From positions 3,162,001 through 3,226,000 of the forward strand of contig NZ_VFPP01000001.1 in assembly GCF_006716745.1 (NCBI RefSeq): 64,000 nucleotides of DNA, read 5' to 3'. The notes under the pieces were generated by a model that ran no database searches, was not told where the DNA came from, and was given only the letters and a program-made list of their open reading frames with translations. The stretch is from Saccharothrix saharensis. Its GTDB lineage: Bacteria > Actinomycetota > Actinomycetes > Mycobacteriales > Pseudonocardiaceae. Shown in pieces: positions 44,681-52,986 of the stretch. Within the stretch, counting starts at the first letter, position 1. Each line of letters begins with the position of its first letter. Position numbers and translations under genes: made by a program.

Positions 44681-44697
44681 GTTCACAACCGTACGAC

Positions 44698-44712
44698 ATA
44701 CCGACGGTACGT
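44698..44712. promoter_or_regulatory. TetR operator site 1
   Basis: CATACCGACGGTACG matches site 2 at 13 of 15 positions and is an inverted repeat with one mismatched pair around the central A. It lies 18 bp upstream of the TetR start. Confidence 0.65.
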
Positions 44713-44732
44713 ACTCGTGGTATGTTCGTCTC

Positions 44733-44747
44733 ATACCGGCGGTATGC
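44733..44747. promoter_or_regulatory. TetR operator site 2
   Basis: CATACCGGCGGTATG is a perfect 7+1+7 palindrome 48 bp upstream of the gene at 44796. The two sites are 35 bp apart centre to centre. Confidence 0.7.
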
Positions 44748-44795
44748 GAAAGACCTGGGGTATGACGCCGGTCACCACAAGAGGAGGGCGTGATC

Positions 44796-45251
44796 ATGAG
44801 CTGGTCCGACTTCTACCGACGGCGCGACGCGCTGGACGCCGTGCTCCGCGCCGCGGCGGGGGATCCCGCGGCACCCCTGGCGTTCGACCGCGACCTGTTC
44901 GCCACCGAGGACGAACTGCTCCTGGCCCTGCACTACCGCTGGATGCAGCAGCTCACCGGACGGCTCGGCGCGGCTCTGGAGGACAGCGACGACCGGGTCG
45001 AGACCGTCGCCCGCACGTGGCGGGCGCTGGCCGCCGAACAGCCCGTGCTGCGGGCCGTGCTCGACGCGCACCTGACGTCCACCGAGGCGATCGAGCGCGA
45101 GCAGCGCATGCTGGCCCTCACCGCGGGCCTGGCCGAGCTGTCCGAGCCCGCCGCGGAGATCGCCCGGGTCGGCGCGGCGTTCGCGAACCTGGTCCGCACG
45201 CGGCCGGGCGTCGTGGCGGGCCGGCACCGCAGGCTCGCCAAGAGCGCCTGA
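44796..45251 (+). CDS. Conserved hypothetical protein controlled by divergent TetR
   Basis: The start at ATG 44796 is chosen over the GTG at 44790 because GAGGAGGG ends 7-8 nt before it. The 151-residue protein is all-helical: MSWSDFYRRRDALDAVLRAA, LHYRWMQQLTGRLGAAL and WRALAAEQPVLRAVLDAHL. No signal peptide, membrane helix or catalytic motif is seen. It may be a small cytosolic helical bundle. The two operator palindromes upstream suggest ligand-induced expression through the divergent TetR protein. Confidence 0.7.
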   Translation: MSWSDFYRRRDALDAVLRAAAGDPAAPLAFDRDLFATEDELLLALHYRWMQQLTGRLGAALEDSDDRVETVARTWRALAAEQPVLRAVLDAHLTSTEAIEREQRMLALTAGLAELSEPAAEIARVGAAFANLVRTRPGVVAGRHRRLAKSA

Positions 45252-45259
45252 CCGCCTGG

Positions 45260-45265
45260 TAGGTA
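45260..45265 (+). promoter_or_regulatory. Putative -10 box for leaderless SDR gene
   Basis: TAGGTA(T) lies 7 nt before the ATG at 45273; no ribosome site is present. Confidence 0.4.
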
Positions 45266-45272
45266 TTGACCC

Positions 45273-46214
45273 ATGCCGAAGTGGAACGCCCGGAAGTGGG
45301 ACACCGCGGACATCCCGGACCAGAGCGGGCGCACCGCGCTGGTCACCGGGGCCAACTCGGGCCTCGGCCTGCGCACCGCCGAGGTGCTGGCGGGCAAGGG
45401 CGCGCGCGTCCTGCTGGCCTGCCGGTCCCCCGAACGGGGGCAACGCGCGTTGGAACGCGTGCTCGCCACCGGCGGCAAGGCCGAGCTGGTGCCGCTGGAC
45501 CTGGCCGACCTGGCGTCGGTCCGCGCGGCCGCCGCACAGGTGCGCGAGCGCACCGGTGACGCGCTGGACGTGCTGGTCAACAACGCGGGCGTGATGGCGG
45601 TGCCGCTGGGGCGCACCGCCGACGGCTTCGAGCGCCAGTTCGGCACCAACCACCTCGGCCACGCCGCCCTGACGTGGCTGCTGATGCCCGCGCTGCGCAC
45701 GCGGCCGGGCGCGCGTGTCGTCACCGTGTCGAGCCTGCTCCACCAGATCGGCCGGGTGGACCTGGCCGACCCGAACTACGAGGTGCGCCGGTACACGGCC
45801 TGGGGCTCGTACGGGCAGTCCAAGCTCGCCAACCTGCTGTTCGCCAGGGAGCTGGACCGGCGCACGCGCGCGGCGGGCCTGGACGTGACGTCCGTCGCCG
45901 CGCACCCCGGCATGACGGCCACCGAGCTGAGCGCCAACATGGCGCGGGCGAGGCGCAACCCGCTGCTCGGGCTCGGCACCAGGATCAGCGACTTCTTCTC
46001 CCAGTCGGTCGAGGTCGGGGCGTTGCCGCAGCTCTACGCGGCGACGTCGCCGGACGTCGAGCCGGGCGGCTACTACGGGCCGGACGGGTTCCGCGAGACG
46101 CGCGGTCACCCGGCCCGCGCGGGGTCCACCACCGCGGCCCGCGACGAGCTCGCGGCCAGCCGGTTGTGGGACTTGACGGCCAAGCTCACGGGCGTCGCAC
46201 CCGACCCCTCGTGA
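45273..46214 (+). CDS. Short-chain dehydrogenase/reductase (retinol-dehydrogenase-like)
   Basis: The 313-residue protein has the classical SDR motifs TGANSGLG near residue 24, LVNNAGVM near 98, the catalytic Ser in VTVSSLLHQ near 150, and YGQSK (YxxxK) near 177. The N-terminal KWNARKWDTADIPDQSGRTALVTG is typical of the oxidoreductase group often annotated as retinol or protochlorophyllide-type SDRs in actinobacteria. Substrate and role are unknown. It lies just upstream of lipA but appears to have its own leaderless promoter. Confidence 0.88.
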   Translation: MPKWNARKWDTADIPDQSGRTALVTGANSGLGLRTAEVLAGKGARVLLACRSPERGQRALERVLATGGKAELVPLDLADLASVRAAAAQVRERTGDALDVLVNNAGVMAVPLGRTADGFERQFGTNHLGHAALTWLLMPALRTRPGARVVTVSSLLHQIGRVDLADPNYEVRRYTAWGSYGQSKLANLLFARELDRRTRAAGLDVTSVAAHPGMTATELSANMARARRNPLLGLGTRISDFFSQSVEVGALPQLYAATSPDVEPGGYYGPDGFRETRGHPARAGSTTAARDELAASRLWDLTAKLTGVAPDPS

Positions 46215-46216
46215 CG

Positions 46217-46222
46217 TAGGGT
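46217..46222 (+). promoter_or_regulatory. Putative -10 box for leaderless lipA
   Basis: TAGGGT lies 7 nt before the GTG at 46230; no ribosome site is present. Confidence 0.5.
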
Positions 46223-46229
46223 TGAGGTC

Positions 46230-47234
46230 GTGACCGTCGTACCTGAAGGTCGGAAGCTGCTGCGGCTGGAAGTCCGCAACAGCCAAACGCCCATCGAGAA
46301 GAAGCCCTCGTGGATCAAGACCAAGGCGAAGATGGGCCCCGAGTACCGGGAGCTCAAGGGCCTGGTCAAACGCGAGGGCCTGCACACGGTGTGCGAAGAG
46401 GCCGGTTGTCCCAACATCTACGAGTGCTGGGAAGACCGGGAGGCCACCTTCCTGATCGGTGGCGAGCAGTGCACCCGTCGCTGCGACTTCTGCCAGATCG
46501 ACACCGGCAAGCCCGCCGACCTCGACCGCGATGAACCGCGTCGGGTGGCGGAGTCCGTGCAGGCCATGGGTCTGCGCTACTCGACCGTGACCGGCGTGGC
46601 GCGCGACGACCTGGAGGACGGCGGGGCGTGGCTGTACGCCGAGACCGTCCGCCAGATCCACGCGATGAACCCCGGCACCGGCGTCGAGCTGCTGATCCCG
46701 GACTTCAACGCGGTGCCCGAGCAGCTGGCCGAGGTGTTCTCGTCGCGGCCCGAGGTGCTGGCGCACAACCTGGAGACCGTGCCGCGCATCTTCAAGCGCA
46801 TCCGGCCGGCGTTCCGCTACGAGCGGTCGCTGGAGGTCATCACCGCCGCCCGCGAAGCCGGGCTGGTGACGAAGTCCAACCTGATCCTGGGCATGGGCGA
46901 GACCCCGGACGAGGTCACCGAGGCGTTGAGCGACCTGTACGACGCGGGCTGCGAGATCATCACCATCACGCAGTACCTGCGGCCCTCGCCCCGGCACCAC
47001 CCGGTGGAGCGGTGGGTCAAGCCGGAGGAGTTCGTGACGCACAAGGAGACCGCCGAGCAGATCGGTTTCTCCGGTGTCATGGCCGGCCCGCTGGTCCGCT
47101 CGTCCTACCGCGCCGGCCGGCTGTACGCGCAGGCCGTGCAGAAGCGCGGGGACGTGCTGCCGGAGAACCTGCGCCACCTGCTGGAAGCCGGTGGCGCGGC
47201 GCAGGAGATCACCTCACTGCTGTCGGCTCGCTGA
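46230..47234 (+). CDS. lipA: Lipoyl synthase
   Basis: The 334-residue radical SAM enzyme inserts two sulfur atoms into protein-bound octanoyl groups. The auxiliary cluster site is [12 protein letters not shown] (CX4CX5C) near residue 55 and the SAM cluster site is CTRRCDFC (CX3CX2C) near 84. [11 protein letters not shown] near 216 and [23 protein letters not shown] near 247 are further LipA signatures. It works after LipB on the lipoyl domains of SucB. Its 3' end overlaps the convergent gene by 26 bp. Confidence 0.97.
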   Translation: MTVVPEGRKLLRLEVRNSQTPIEKKPSWIKTKAKMGPEYRELKGLVKREGLHTVCEEAGCPNIYECWEDREATFLIGGEQCTRRCDFCQIDTGKPADLDRDEPRRVAESVQAMGLRYSTVTGVARDDLEDGGAWLYAETVRQIHAMNPGTGVELLIPDFNAVPEQLAEVFSSRPEVLAHNLETVPRIFKRIRPAFRYERSLEVITAAREAGLVTKSNLILGMGETPDEVTEALSDLYDAGCEIITITQYLRPSPRHHPVERWVKPEEFVTHKETAEQIGFSGVMAGPLVRSSYRAGRLYAQAVQKRGDVLPENLRHLLEAGGAAQEITSLLSAR

Positions 47235-48240
47235 CCACCACGCCGTCCAGCGCCCGGACGTAGTCGGAGCCGAAGGCGCTGGACGGCGTGTGCGCGCCGG
47301 GGGTCGTGCCCGCCAGGCGCTGGACCGCACGGACCACGGAGTCGGCGGTCAGGTCGTAGGCGTTCGGGCCGGAGAGCGCGGCCCGCACGCGGTGGCCCTC
47401 GCCGTCCCAGACCTCGCCGAAGACCTCGCAGCGGGTCCTGGCCCTGGTGGCCGCGTTCGGGCCGCCGATGCGCTTGGCCAGCGCCCGGCCGAGCCGTTGC
47501 GCGGCGGTGGTGCGCAGCAGTGGCGCGGTGAGCGGCTGGAGCTTGCCCAGCGCGCCCGGGATGGTGGTGAACGTGGTGACGTTCGGGATGCCGGTGGACC
47601 GGTAGGCCGTGCTCACGTCGCCCCACGGGATGGCGCCGACCTCCCTGGGCCGGTCGCGGAACTGGGCCGTGCGGCGGCGGTGGCCCAGCGGGACGTCGCG
47701 GATCACGCCGTCCACGCGCGCCCGTCCCCCGCCGCCCGAGCCTTCGACGGCGGTCATCGCCGTGCCCGCGCTCGCGCCGCCCTGGACCAGGAACGCGAGG
47801 TCGAGGTGCGTGGCCGTGGGGAGGGCGTCGTGCAGCAGGGCGGCGAGGCAGTCGGTGGGCACGACGTCGAACCCCGCGCCGGGCAGCAGCACCACGCCGG
47901 CCCGCTTCGCGTCCTCGTCCCGCCGGCTGACGGCTTCGAAGACGTCGATTTCACCCGTGATGTCGACGTAGTGCGTCCTGGAGTCCAGGCAGGCGTCGAC
48001 CACGGGCCCCGAGGTCGAGGAGAACGGCCCGGCGCAGTGCGCGACCGCGTCCACGTCCGCGAGCGCCCGCGCCGCTTGGTCGAGGCCGAAGACCCGGTGC
48101 TCCAGGCCGAGCCGGTCGGCCAGGGGCCGCAGCTTGGCCGCGTCCCGCCCGGCGAGCACCGGCCGCAGCCCGCGCCGCACCGCCAGTTCCGCGACGAGCG
48201 TGCCGGTGTACCCGTAAGCGCCGTAGACCATCCACCTCAT
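47209..48240 (-). CDS. Saccharopine dehydrogenase-like NAD(P)-binding protein (trans-enoyl reductase family)
   Basis: The 343-residue protein begins [33 protein letters not shown], the Rossmann motif of the saccharopine-dehydrogenase-like group. [30 protein letters not shown] near residue 68 and [14 protein letters not shown] near 121 are typical. Related mycobacterial proteins act as trans-acting enoyl reductases in lipid synthesis, but this function is not proven by sequence. It overlaps lipA by 26 bp tail to tail. A TAGCTT box 7 nt before the ATG suggests a leaderless transcript. Confidence 0.85.
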   Translation of the reverse strand: MRWMVYGAYGYTGTLVAELAVRRGLRPVLAGRDAAKLRPLADRLGLEHRVFGLDQAARALADVDAVAHCAGPFSSTSGPVVDACLDSRTHYVDITGEIDVFEAVSRRDEDAKRAGVVLLPGAGFDVVPTDCLAALLHDALPTATHLDLAFLVQGGASAGTAMTAVEGSGGGGRARVDGVIRDVPLGHRRRTAQFRDRPREVGAIPWGDVSTAYRSTGIPNVTTFTTIPGALGKLQPLTAPLLRTTAAQRLGRALAKRIGGPNAATRARTRCEVFGEVWDGEGHRVRAALSGPNAYDLTADSVVRAVQRLAGTTPGAHTPSSAFGSDYVRALDGVVVSEPTAVR

Positions 48241-48247
48241 GGGGTAG

Positions 48248-48253
48248 AAGCTA
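48248..48253 (-). promoter_or_regulatory. Putative -10 box for leaderless saccharopine-dehydrogenase-like gene
   Basis: TAGCTT on the minus strand, 7 nt before the ATG at 48240. It lies within a palindromic stretch, GTAGCTACC with CTACTCGTAG. Confidence 0.45.
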
Positions 48254-48264
48254 CTCGTAGGTAG

Positions 48265-48555
48265 CTACGGGGACGAGTCGCGCCGCACGACGACGCTCCC
48301 GGCCACGCACAGCAACCCGACCACGATGACCGGCGCGGCCCACGCCAACCGCTCCATCCGCAGCCGGCCGCAGATCTCGACGAACGCCGGCCCCTCGGCC
48401 TCGACCACCACGGCGTCGTACCCCATGCCCACGCTGTTCCCGCAGGACACCGCGACGCCTTCCGGCGAGTCCGCGGACAGGGGCAGCAGCATGATCAGCA
48501 GCCCGGCCAGGAAGAACGCGGCACCGACCACCGCGATGACCGTCCTGGGCGACAT
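48265..48555 (-). CDS. Small membrane protein with two helices
   Basis: The 96-residue protein has an N-terminal helix (VIAVVGAAFFLAGLLIMLL), an extracellular loop of about 40 residues with two cysteines (VSCGNSV and EICGRL) that could form a disulfide, and a second helix (APVIVVGLLCVAGSVVV). TAACTT lies 6 nt before the ATG, so it may be leaderless. It is 24 bp upstream of the saccharopine-dehydrogenase-like gene on the same strand. I do not recognise the family. Confidence 0.65.
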   Translation of the reverse strand: MSPRTVIAVVGAAFFLAGLLIMLLPLSADSPEGVAVSCGNSVGMGYDAVVVEAEGPAFVEICGRLRMERLAWAAPVIVVGLLCVAGSVVVRRDSSP

Positions 48556-49009
48556 GCGAGGAAGTTACGCTTTCGCCCCGCCGCGGGGTAGGGGGATGTC
48601 ACATAGGGAGATCCGGTTAGCAACCCCTAATCGGCCATTCGGCCCACGTGGGGCAAGCGGACGCCTCTCTGCGCCGAACGGTCCCGCCGCGTTTCGCCTC
48701 GACCTGTCGCACCATTCGCCGACGGCGGCAGCTTCAGCAACTCTTCAGGAAACGATCACGCCCGAAAAACGATAATCACCACATCGAGTGACTTGCTTTT
48801 CCGTAGTGCCACTCACTACGCCCAACGCCGCGCCCCAGCGTGGTCTTCGCACCTCATCACCCCCGTCCACACCTCACCGCCGCTGAGCTCACCCCACTTG
48901 CCGCTCGCCGACCGACCCGCCCGTTCCACCCGTCCGCGGGCCACGGTGAATGCACACGCCGAACTCTTCCTCGCCGTTCCGCCGCGCCCGAAAAGGAGTT
49001 CCGACCGCC
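48556..49009. other. 454-bp region without a supported gene
   Basis: No frame here has a credible start, ribosome site and product. The part from 48720 to 48800 is unusually AT-rich for this genome (GAAAAACGATAATC) and may hold a promoter. Stop-rich composition argues against coding. Confidence 0.4.
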
Positions 49010-49417
49010 ATGAACACCGTCGAAGACGACACCCTGCTGACCGTTCTGGAACGTCGCCTGGCCGCCGCGCTGGGCGGCAGCACCCGGTTCGGCCACCTCG
49101 CCCTCCGCTGGCCCGCCGCCGCCGCACCACGAGCAGGCGACACGGTCTCGTTCCGCAGCAACGACGTCGGCGGCTACGGCCCGGTTCCGCTGGACCCGAC
49201 CCTGGACGTCACCGCCGTCACCACCCGCTTCGCCCGCATCCCGGAGTTCGCCCGGACCGACGAGCTCAAGCAGTCCCGCCTGATCCCCTGCGCCGACCCG
49301 GCCCGCGAACAACTGCTCACCGCCCCGATCCCGATGGACCGCTGGGTCGCCTTCGACACCACCATCGGCGACCGGACCTACCACCTGCGCGAGGGCCGCT
49401 GGCACGGGACGGCCTGA
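49010..49417 (+). CDS. Hypothetical protein (135 aa)
   Basis: The ATG at 49010 has AAAGGAG 11 nt upstream, a long but usable spacing. The 135-residue protein reads MNTVEDDTLLTVLERRLAAALGG and later WVAFDTTIGDRTYHLREGRWHG. It looks like a compact globular alpha/beta protein without signal peptide or membrane helices. It converges on the Lrp gene at 49434, with 16 bp between the ends. The family is unknown to me. Confidence 0.6.
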   Translation: MNTVEDDTLLTVLERRLAAALGGSTRFGHLALRWPAAAAPRAGDTVSFRSNDVGGYGPVPLDPTLDVTAVTTRFARIPEFARTDELKQSRLIPCADPAREQLLTAPIPMDRWVAFDTTIGDRTYHLREGRWHGTA

Positions 49418-49433
49418 CCGGTGGTCGACCGCG

Positions 49434-49874
49434 TCACGGCTCGTGCTTGATGGTCTTCATGGTCAGGTGCGAGTCGACGCGGCCGATGCCGGGTGTGTCC
49501 TCGAGCCGGTCGGTGACGAAGCGCTCGAACGAGTCGAGGTCGGCGGTCGCGATGCGGAGGAAGTAGTCGGGCAGGCCGAACATCCGGCGGAACTCCACTA
49601 CCTCGGCGTAGCCCGCGACCAGTTCCTCGAACCGGGCGACCGTGGCGCGGTCCTTGACGGCCAGGTCGACGTTGACGATCACCTCGAACGCCCGGCCGGT
49701 CCGGACCGGGTCGACGCGGGCGTGGTAGCCGGTGATCACGCCGTCCCGTTCGAGGCGGCGCACCCGGCGCAGGCAGGGTGCCGGAGTCAGGCCGACCCGG
49801 TCGGCGAGTTCGGTGTTGGTGAGCCGGGCTTCCGCGCGTAGCTGCTCGATTATTGCGCGATCGATGCTGTCCAC
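49434..49874 (-). CDS. Lrp/AsnC-family regulator
   Basis: The 146-residue protein has the Lrp HTH (MDSIDRAIIEQLRAEARLTNTELADRVGLTPAPCLRRVRRLERDGVI) and the RAM ligand domain (FEVIVNVDLAVKDRATVARFEELV, MFGLPDYFLRIATADLDSFERFV). The length is standard. It is divergent from the MOSC gene with 79 bp between the starts, so it may control that gene as well as itself. The ligand is probably an amino acid. Confidence 0.92.
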   Translation of the reverse strand: MDSIDRAIIEQLRAEARLTNTELADRVGLTPAPCLRRVRRLERDGVITGYHARVDPVRTGRAFEVIVNVDLAVKDRATVARFEELVAGYAEVVEFRRMFGLPDYFLRIATADLDSFERFVTDRLEDTPGIGRVDSHLTMKTIKHEP

Positions 49875-49940
49875 GCCGGATTATTGCTCCGCGAAGCCCG
49901 GTCGAACAATTCCCGCAATCGCGTTGCCCGAGTCCTTGGC

Positions 49941-49946
49941 TACCGT
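49941..49946 (+). promoter_or_regulatory. Putative -10 box for leaderless MOSC gene
   Basis: TACCGT lies 7 nt before the ATG at 49954; no ribosome site is present. Confidence 0.5.
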
Positions 49947-49953
49947 TGCCGAC

Positions 49954-50799
49954 ATGGCGACGATCTCGGAGCTGTACCACTACCCGGTGAAGGGCTGCGC
50001 CGGAATCCGCCTCCGGTCCGGCCGGCTCGGCCACGCCGGCCTCGAACACGACCGCCGCTACCTCGTCACCGACCTCTCCGGCACCTACCGCTCCCAACGC
50101 CGCGACCCGCTGCTGGCCACGATCCGGCCGACCGTCGACCCTGATCGGCTCACCCTGGCCGCGCCCGAGGCCGGCAGCATCGCCGTGCCGATCGACACGA
50201 CCTCACCACGACGTCCGGTCACGTTGTTCGGCTCGCGCTACACGGGCATCGACCAGGGCGACCCCGTCGCCGCCTGGCTGACCGCCGTCCTCGGCGCACC
50301 GAGCCGGCTCGTCCTGGCCCCGCCCGAACACCACCGCGTCACCGACGGCCGCACCGCGGGCACGTCGGCCTACGCCGACAGCTGCCCGGTGCACCTGCTC
50401 TCCGCCACCTCGCTGCACGCCCTGAACGCCCGGATCACCGCCAACGGCGGCCACCCCGTCCCGGCGAGCCGCTTCCGCCCGAACATCGTCGTCGACGACT
50501 GGCCCGCGCACGAAGAGGACCACGCCCTCCACCTGACCACCGGAACCGTCGAACTGGCCTACGCCAAACCGGCCATCCGCTGCGCCGTCACCACCGTCGA
50601 CCAACCGACCGGCACCCGGGCCGGCCCGGAACCACTGCGCACCCTCGCCGCGTACCGCCGCACACCGGCCGGTGTCGCGTTCGGCGCGAAGTACGCCGTC
50701 CTCGTCCCGGGCCACCTCTCCGTGGGCGACGACTTCATCCCCACCACCCGCTCCGAGCCGGACCTGTCCGGCATCACCGAAACCGCCGTCATTCCGTGA
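49954..50799 (+). CDS. MOSC-domain protein (YcbX/mARC-like)
   Basis: The 281-residue protein begins with the MOSC N-terminal beta-barrel domain (ISELYHYPVKGCAGIRLRSGRLGHAGLEHDRRYLVTD). The MOSC domain follows: PVHLLSATSLHALNARI near residue 148, FRPNIVVDD near 176, and AIRCAVTTVDQPTG near 208 with the molybdenum-ligand cysteine. Such proteins reduce N-hydroxylated compounds using a molybdenum cofactor. The partner reductase is not nearby. It may be controlled by the divergent Lrp gene. Confidence 0.9.
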   Translation: MATISELYHYPVKGCAGIRLRSGRLGHAGLEHDRRYLVTDLSGTYRSQRRDPLLATIRPTVDPDRLTLAAPEAGSIAVPIDTTSPRRPVTLFGSRYTGIDQGDPVAAWLTAVLGAPSRLVLAPPEHHRVTDGRTAGTSAYADSCPVHLLSATSLHALNARITANGGHPVPASRFRPNIVVDDWPAHEEDHALHLTTGTVELAYAKPAIRCAVTTVDQPTGTRAGPEPLRTLAAYRRTPAGVAFGAKYAVLVPGHLSVGDDFIPTTRSEPDLSGITETAVIP

Positions 50800-50808
50800 C
50801 GGGTCGCT

Positions 50809-51594
50809 TCACGCCTGGCCTACGAACACGGCCTTGTCCGAGCCGAAAGTGGGCTGCAAGGTGATCTGGAGTTCGCCGGGCTGCGCACCGACGGAGAAGG
50901 CCGTCTCGTACGTGTAGGTCTTGCCGGGCAGCACCGTGGCGTTCCCCGCACCGCCGTTTCCGCACCCACCACTGGAGTCGAACACCGTTTCCGCTTTCCG
51001 CCCGTCGAATTGCGCATCGCTGCCGAACGAGAGGAGTCCGGCGTCGAACGACTTGTCGGTGCCGTTGGTGACGGTCACGGTCACCTTGGTCGCGCGAGCG
51101 ATGTTCGGCGGTGCCGCGTACTCGCCGGGCGTGCACGGCGTGGGCGCGGAGACCTCGACGGCCAAGCCGTCGGCCCAGGTGTAGCGCTGTCCCCAAGTGG
51201 GCGGCGCCTGCGCCGCCCCGGGCTTCGGCTCGACCGGCGCGGCACTGTCCACACCGCCGCTGACCTGCCCTTGGTTGGTCGAGCCGTTGATGATCTCGTC
51301 GAGTTCCTCCACCGCCGCTTGCTGCACCATGACGGTGAAGACGATCCCGAGCACGCAGAGCACCACACCGATCACCGCGACGATCTTCTTGGTGCCGAAG
51401 AGCGCGATGAACCCGAGGACCAGACCGACGCCGGCGACGACTGCGGTCAGGTTGTTGAGGATGATGATCGGCGAACCGACAATGCCCACTACACCCAGAA
51501 TCAGGGCCGCCCACGCGAGCGCGGCGAACTTGGTCGGCTTCGCCGCCACCGGCTGGGGATAGGGCTGGGGGTGGGAGATCTGCTGGTGTTCCAC
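50809..51594 (-). CDS. Membrane protein with DUF4190-like helices and DUF4352-like extracellular domain
   Basis: The start at GTG 51594 is supported by GAGGAAG 6 nt upstream and gives 261 residues. Pro/Gln-rich HPQPYPQPVAAKP leads into two membrane helices (about 20-45 and 55-90) containing FAALAWAALILGVVGIVGS. After a linker, the C-terminal domain (about 135-260) reads WADGLAVEVSAPTPC, TKVTVTVTNGTDKSFDAGLLSFGSD and NATVLPGKTYTYETAFSV, the immunoglobulin-like DUF4352 pattern seen in exported actinobacterial proteins. It is convergent with the MOSC gene and separated by 9 bp. The function is unknown. Confidence 0.75.
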   Translation of the reverse strand: MEHQQISHPQPYPQPVAAKPTKFAALAWAALILGVVGIVGSPIIILNNLTAVVAGVGLVLGFIALFGTKKIVAVIGVVLCVLGIVFTVMVQQAAVEELDEIINGSTNQGQVSGGVDSAAPVEPKPGAAQAPPTWGQRYTWADGLAVEVSAPTPCTPGEYAAPPNIARATKVTVTVTNGTDKSFDAGLLSFGSDAQFDGRKAETVFDSSGGCGNGGAGNATVLPGKTYTYETAFSVGAQPGELQITLQPTFGSDKAVFVGQA

Positions 51595-51913
51595 GGCGCA
51601 CTTCCTCGAATTCGATGTACGCCCGATCATCGCGAGTGCCCGAACGCACGTTACAACGCGTGCCGGACCGTTATCCCGACAACCCGATGTAACGCACATG
51701 CCCTTTTCCGCGATGCGCCGCCCAGATGAAGGTGAGCTTTATTCGACATGTGTGTCGCGGATCCACCCGAGGTACCCGGACTACTCCACTGCGTCGAAGG
51801 CCGAGCGCCAGGGATAGCCGGCCATCACCGTGCTCCCGGTTCTCGGCGGGTGCGGTTGGAAGCCTCCCGCGCCGAACAGCACCTTCACGCCCGAGGCAGA
51901 GAAAGGCGACGCA
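51595..51913. other. 319-bp region without a supported gene
   Basis: The region holds the promoter area of the DUF4352-like gene and the region upstream of the primase-polymerase pseudogene. No frame carries a recognisable product. Confidence 0.4.
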
Positions 51914-52466
51914 GTGCCCGCGAACACGATCCCGCAAGCCGCCCTGGACTACGCCGAGATGGGCCGGCCCGTCCTGCCCAAAGCCATCTGGCACAACGGT
52001 CACTTCGCCGATCCGGCGGACGAGTCCCGTGTCATCGACCCCTGTCTGCGACCGTCCGACGAGGCGACCACAAATGCCCGCCGTGTGCGCGACTGGTGGT
52101 CGGGGCCCGGACTGCACCGGCCCAACGTCCTCACGGTCACAGGCTCTCGCCTGGGCGCGTTCATGGTGGCCGAGAGCCTCGTGATGACGTTGGCCGACGA
52201 CCCGCGGTCGCCGCCTCACCGACGCCGGTCCTCGCGTGCCCGAACATGCCGATCGCCTCCTTCCTGGTCCACCCGCCCGTGCCGTCGGTGCTCCTGAGCG
52301 CCCGGGCTCGGGTGGGGCCGCGGGAATGCCCATCCCGCTACCCCCGAGTGCCCTGGACACCACACCGGTGATGTGGCTGGTGACGCCCGAACAGGCAGGC
52401 AACCGCCTGATGCCCGCCGACGCGCTGGCGGACCTGATCCACGAGCACGAGAGGAAAGCCGCGTGA
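51914..52466 (+). pseudogene. Bifunctional primase-polymerase (PrimPol N-terminal) family protein, frameshifted
   Basis: From GTG 51914 (AAAGG upstream) the frame reads PQAALDYAEMGRPVLPKAIW, then IDPCLRPSDEATTNARRVRDWWSGP and VLTVTGSRLGAFMVAES, the pattern of the actinobacterial bifunctional DNA primase/polymerase N-terminal family. The sequence continues in the next frame from about 52205 (ASPTPVLACPNMPIASFLV, PPVPSVLL), then in the third frame from about 52316 (MPIPLPPSALDTTPVMWLVTPEQAGNRLMPADALADLIHEHE). Each shift equals one missing base. The reconstructed protein would have about 185 residues. It is either a decayed gene or affected by sequencing errors. Confidence 0.72.
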
Positions 52467-52715
52467 ACGCGCACGAGATCGCCCGCCAGGAAGCCCCACG
52501 CCTGTTCGCCATCGTCGAGGAGTACGAAGACCCGAAGGACGTCCGCGTCGCCGGCTACGGCGTGGCCTACGACGACCGGGCCGACGCCAACTCCGTCGAG
52601 GTCGACTTCCGGCTCACCTCCGACAGCCCCAACCACGCGCGAACCGTGTTCGAGATCAGCTCCCCGATCAGCCGGAGCACGACGAGCACACGTGATCTGG
52701 CTGGACGAAACCTGA
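52463..52715 (+). pseudogene. Small partner gene of the primase-polymerase protein, frameshifted
   Basis: GTG 52463 overlaps the stop of the preceding gene (GTGA). The frame reads NAHEIARQEAPRLFAIVEEYEDPKDVRVAGYGVAYDDRADANSVEVDFRL and HARTVFEISSP. The expected C-terminus then appears as PEHDEH in the next frame (52672-52689) and VIWLDET followed by TGA in the third frame (52692-52715). The uncorrected frame runs on to 52774 with low-complexity sequence. Two single-base losses would explain this, as in the preceding gene. The coupling suggests that the two proteins act together. Confidence 0.6.
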
Positions 52716-52798
52716 GAGCACGCGACAGGACCACCGCGACGCTCCCAGGGCGAAGCGAAGGCGCCAAGCGCTGAAGTGGAGCCCGCCGCCGTGGGGCC

Positions 52799-52867
52799 AG
52801 GGGCGAGAGCCCCGGCAGGGGTCCGGGGGGCGGAACCCGCCGGGCGGGGTCTGGGGGTTGCACCCCG
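52799..52867. repeat. Three tandem mini-hairpins beside the tRNA gene
   Basis: GGGGCgagaGCCCC (52800-52813), a GGGGGGCGGAACCCGCC-type unit near 52823-52843 and GGGGGTTGCACCCC (52853-52866) are three degenerate repeats spaced about 26 bp apart. They lie directly downstream of tRNA-Val on the minus strand. Confidence 0.6.
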
Positions 52868-52877
52868 GGTGACGCGG

Positions 52878-52949
52878 TGGGCGCGGCAGGATTCGAACCT
52901 GCGACCGCTCGGGTGTAAACCGAGTGCTCTTCCGCTGAGCTACGCGCCC
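52878..52949 (-). tRNA. tRNA-Val (anticodon UAC)
   Basis: On the minus strand 72 nt fold as a cloverleaf: acceptor GGGCGCG / CGCGCCC, D arm GCTC / GAGC, anticodon arm CTCGG-TTTACAC-CCGAG with anticodon TAC, a 5-nt variable loop and T arm GCAGG-TTCGAAT-CCTGC, then discriminator A. The genomic sequence continues CCG, so the full CCA end is not encoded. Val(UAC) reads GTA and GTG codons. Confidence 0.97.
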
Positions 52950-52986
52950 GGGGCAGCGCCGGTGGTGAGGCGGCGCCGGGAAGGTA

